Of a stretch of DNA of 64,000 nt, positions 63,141 through 64,000 are shown one piece after another. Source of the DNA: Virgifigura deserti (GTDB lineage Bacteria; Pseudomonadota; Alphaproteobacteria; Dongiales; Dongiaceae); NCBI GenBank assembly GCA_003576685.1, contig QOZR01000004.1, positions 248,001 through 312,000 of the forward strand, given 5' to 3'. Each line of letters starts with the position of its first letter. Within the stretch, counting starts at the first letter, position 1. The notes below the pieces were generated by a model, which made no database searches, was not told where the DNA came from, and saw nothing but the letters and a program-made list of their open reading frames with translations. A program made the translations under genes and the position numbers.

Positions 63141-64000
63141 ATGTTGGCAAAACTTAACCTCGCGCAGACCAGTCCGCTCACGTCGGAGCATGCTCAGCAG
63201 CTCGACGGCCTGATCGAGACCTTGTCGCCCGAGGAGGCGATCTGGATCAGCGGCTATCTCGCGGGCTTCGTCCGTCGCGCACAATCCGCCGCCCAGGCCG
63301 CCAATGTCGCGCCGGCGGCAAGCTCGACTCCGATCCTGATCGTCTATGGATCGGAGACCGGCCACGCGGCCGCGCTAGCCGAACGCACCGGCGAGCTGGC
63401 CCGGCAGAAGGGGCTGTTCGCAACGGTCAAGGACACGGCCGAATTCCGGCCGCAGGATCTGAAGGCGGTCAAGCGACTCGTCGTGGTGACGAGCACGCAT
63501 GGCGAGGGAACCCCGCCCGACACCGCCGCCGATTTCTACGAGTTCCTGCACGGCCGGAAGGCGCCCAAGCTCGACGGCGTGAAGTTCGCCGTGCTCGGCC
63601 TCGGGGATTCCACCTACGAGCATTTCTGCCAGACCGGCAAAGATGTCGATAAGCGGCTTCAGGAGCTCGGGGCGGAGCGAATTCATGCCCGGGCGGATTG
63701 CGACGTCGACTACGAGGATCAGGCCGACCAGTGGATCGAGGCCGTGCTCGGCTTCTTCACCAAGGAAGACGGGCCGTCGACCCCGAAGCTGAGCGTCGTT
63801 CAGGGTAGCGGGACGACCGGCGCCTCCGCCACGGCGCATCCGCAGCATGTTTACGGTGCCAAGAACCCGTTCCCGGCCACCCTTCTCGAGTCGATCACTC
63901 TCAACGGCCGCGGATCGGACAAGGAGACACGCCATATCGAGCTGTCCCTCGCGGACTCCGGGCTGACCTACGAGCCCGGCGATTCGCTGGGCGTCGTCCC
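63141..64000 (+). CDS. cysJ: sulfite reductase [NADPH] flavoprotein alpha subunit, 3' truncated
   Basis: 286 residues are visible before the window ends. After an N-terminal segment typical of CysJ (SPLTSEHAQQLDGLIETLSPEEAIWISGYLAGF) comes the flavodoxin domain (about 62-200), with ILIVYGSETGHAAALAERTGE, TSTHGEGTPPD and LGLGDSTYEHFCQTGKD. The FAD domain starts near NPFPATLLESITLNG and reaches YEPGDSLGVVP at the edge. CysJ passes electrons from NADPH through FAD and FMN to the sulfite reductase hemoprotein. The remaining FAD/NADPH part lies outside. Confidence 0.9.
   Translation, partial: MLAKLNLAQTSPLTSEHAQQLDGLIETLSPEEAIWISGYLAGFVRRAQSAAQAANVAPAASSTPILIVYGSETGHAAALAERTGELARQKGLFATVKDTAEFRPQDLKAVKRLVVVTSTHGEGTPPDTAADFYEFLHGRKAPKLDGVKFAVLGLGDSTYEHFCQTGKDVDKRLQELGAERIHARADCDVDYEDQADQWIEAVLGFFTKEDGPSTPKLSVVQGSGTTGASATAHPQHVYGAKNPFPATLLESITLNGRGSDKETRHIELSLADSGLTYEPGDSLGVV

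Overview
The window is 64 kb of dense, GC-rich bacterial sequence (about two thirds G+C by eye). Intergenic gaps are short and many genes overlap by 1-8 bases. The housekeeping genes point to an alphaproteobacterium, probably of a Rhodospirillales-like lineage: rpsD, trmJ-cimA, cysS-gltX-nadE, type II DAHP synthase next to glutathione reductase, and glmU-glmS. The lineage is an inference from gene content only. Both ends cut genes: a PQQ-type sugar dehydrogenase at the left and a CysJ-like flavoprotein at the right.

Region 1-35 kb is mostly ordinary. It holds translation and cofactor genes, a FIST sensor protein translationally coupled to a histidine kinase (12.1-14.6 kb), a membrane desaturase, a broken DUF6429 gene (16.3-16.5 kb), two DUF4398 lipoproteins, and pncB, aroG, gor and gabD. 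A sulfite-oxidase-type molybdoenzyme with its cytochrome c follows, then an AGCS symporter, a SmtB-like zinc repressor with its CDF exporter and a clear operator, three alpha/beta hydrolases, glmU-glmS, and a tRNA-Val(CAC) with a good promoter.

Region 35.8-58.8 kb is the interesting part. It contains (i) an operon of a PLP enzyme of unknown function, a two-subunit CoA-transferase and an LLM-type F420/FMN oxidoreductase; (ii) a compact minus-strand run pxpA-npdG-cofE-cofD-cofC-fbiC, which is a complete coenzyme F420 pathway plus an F420 reductase fused in transcription order to a 5-oxoprolinase subunit; (iii) divergent pxpBC; (iv) a GntR/UTRA regulator; (v) a three-gene xanthine-dehydrogenase-type molybdoenzyme whose 2Fe-2S subunit carries a C-terminal CoxG domain; and (vi) a five-gene LIV-type ABC importer.

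A related sequence (core AATAGNANGATA, 16 bases identical between two sites) lies at the promoters of the molybdoenzyme and ABC operons, in the pxpA/pxpB divergent region and at the PLP-enzyme operon; a palindrome with the same half-site precedes the regulator. I infer a single regulon: import of a substrate, probably an N-heterocycle or lactam precursor, hydroxylation by the molybdoenzyme, F420H2-dependent reduction, ATP-driven lactam opening by the Pxp-like enzyme, and CoA transfer, with F420 synthesis co-induced. The chemistry is a hypothesis; the gene order, overlaps and motif copies are visible in the sequence.

Region 59-64 kb holds a separate minus-strand operon (GntR/FCD regulator, PhyH dioxygenase, COG4091 dehydrogenase with SAF domain), then a 1-Cys peroxiredoxin and the start of cysJ. 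Several dispersed palindromes of different classes sit at gene ends throughout.
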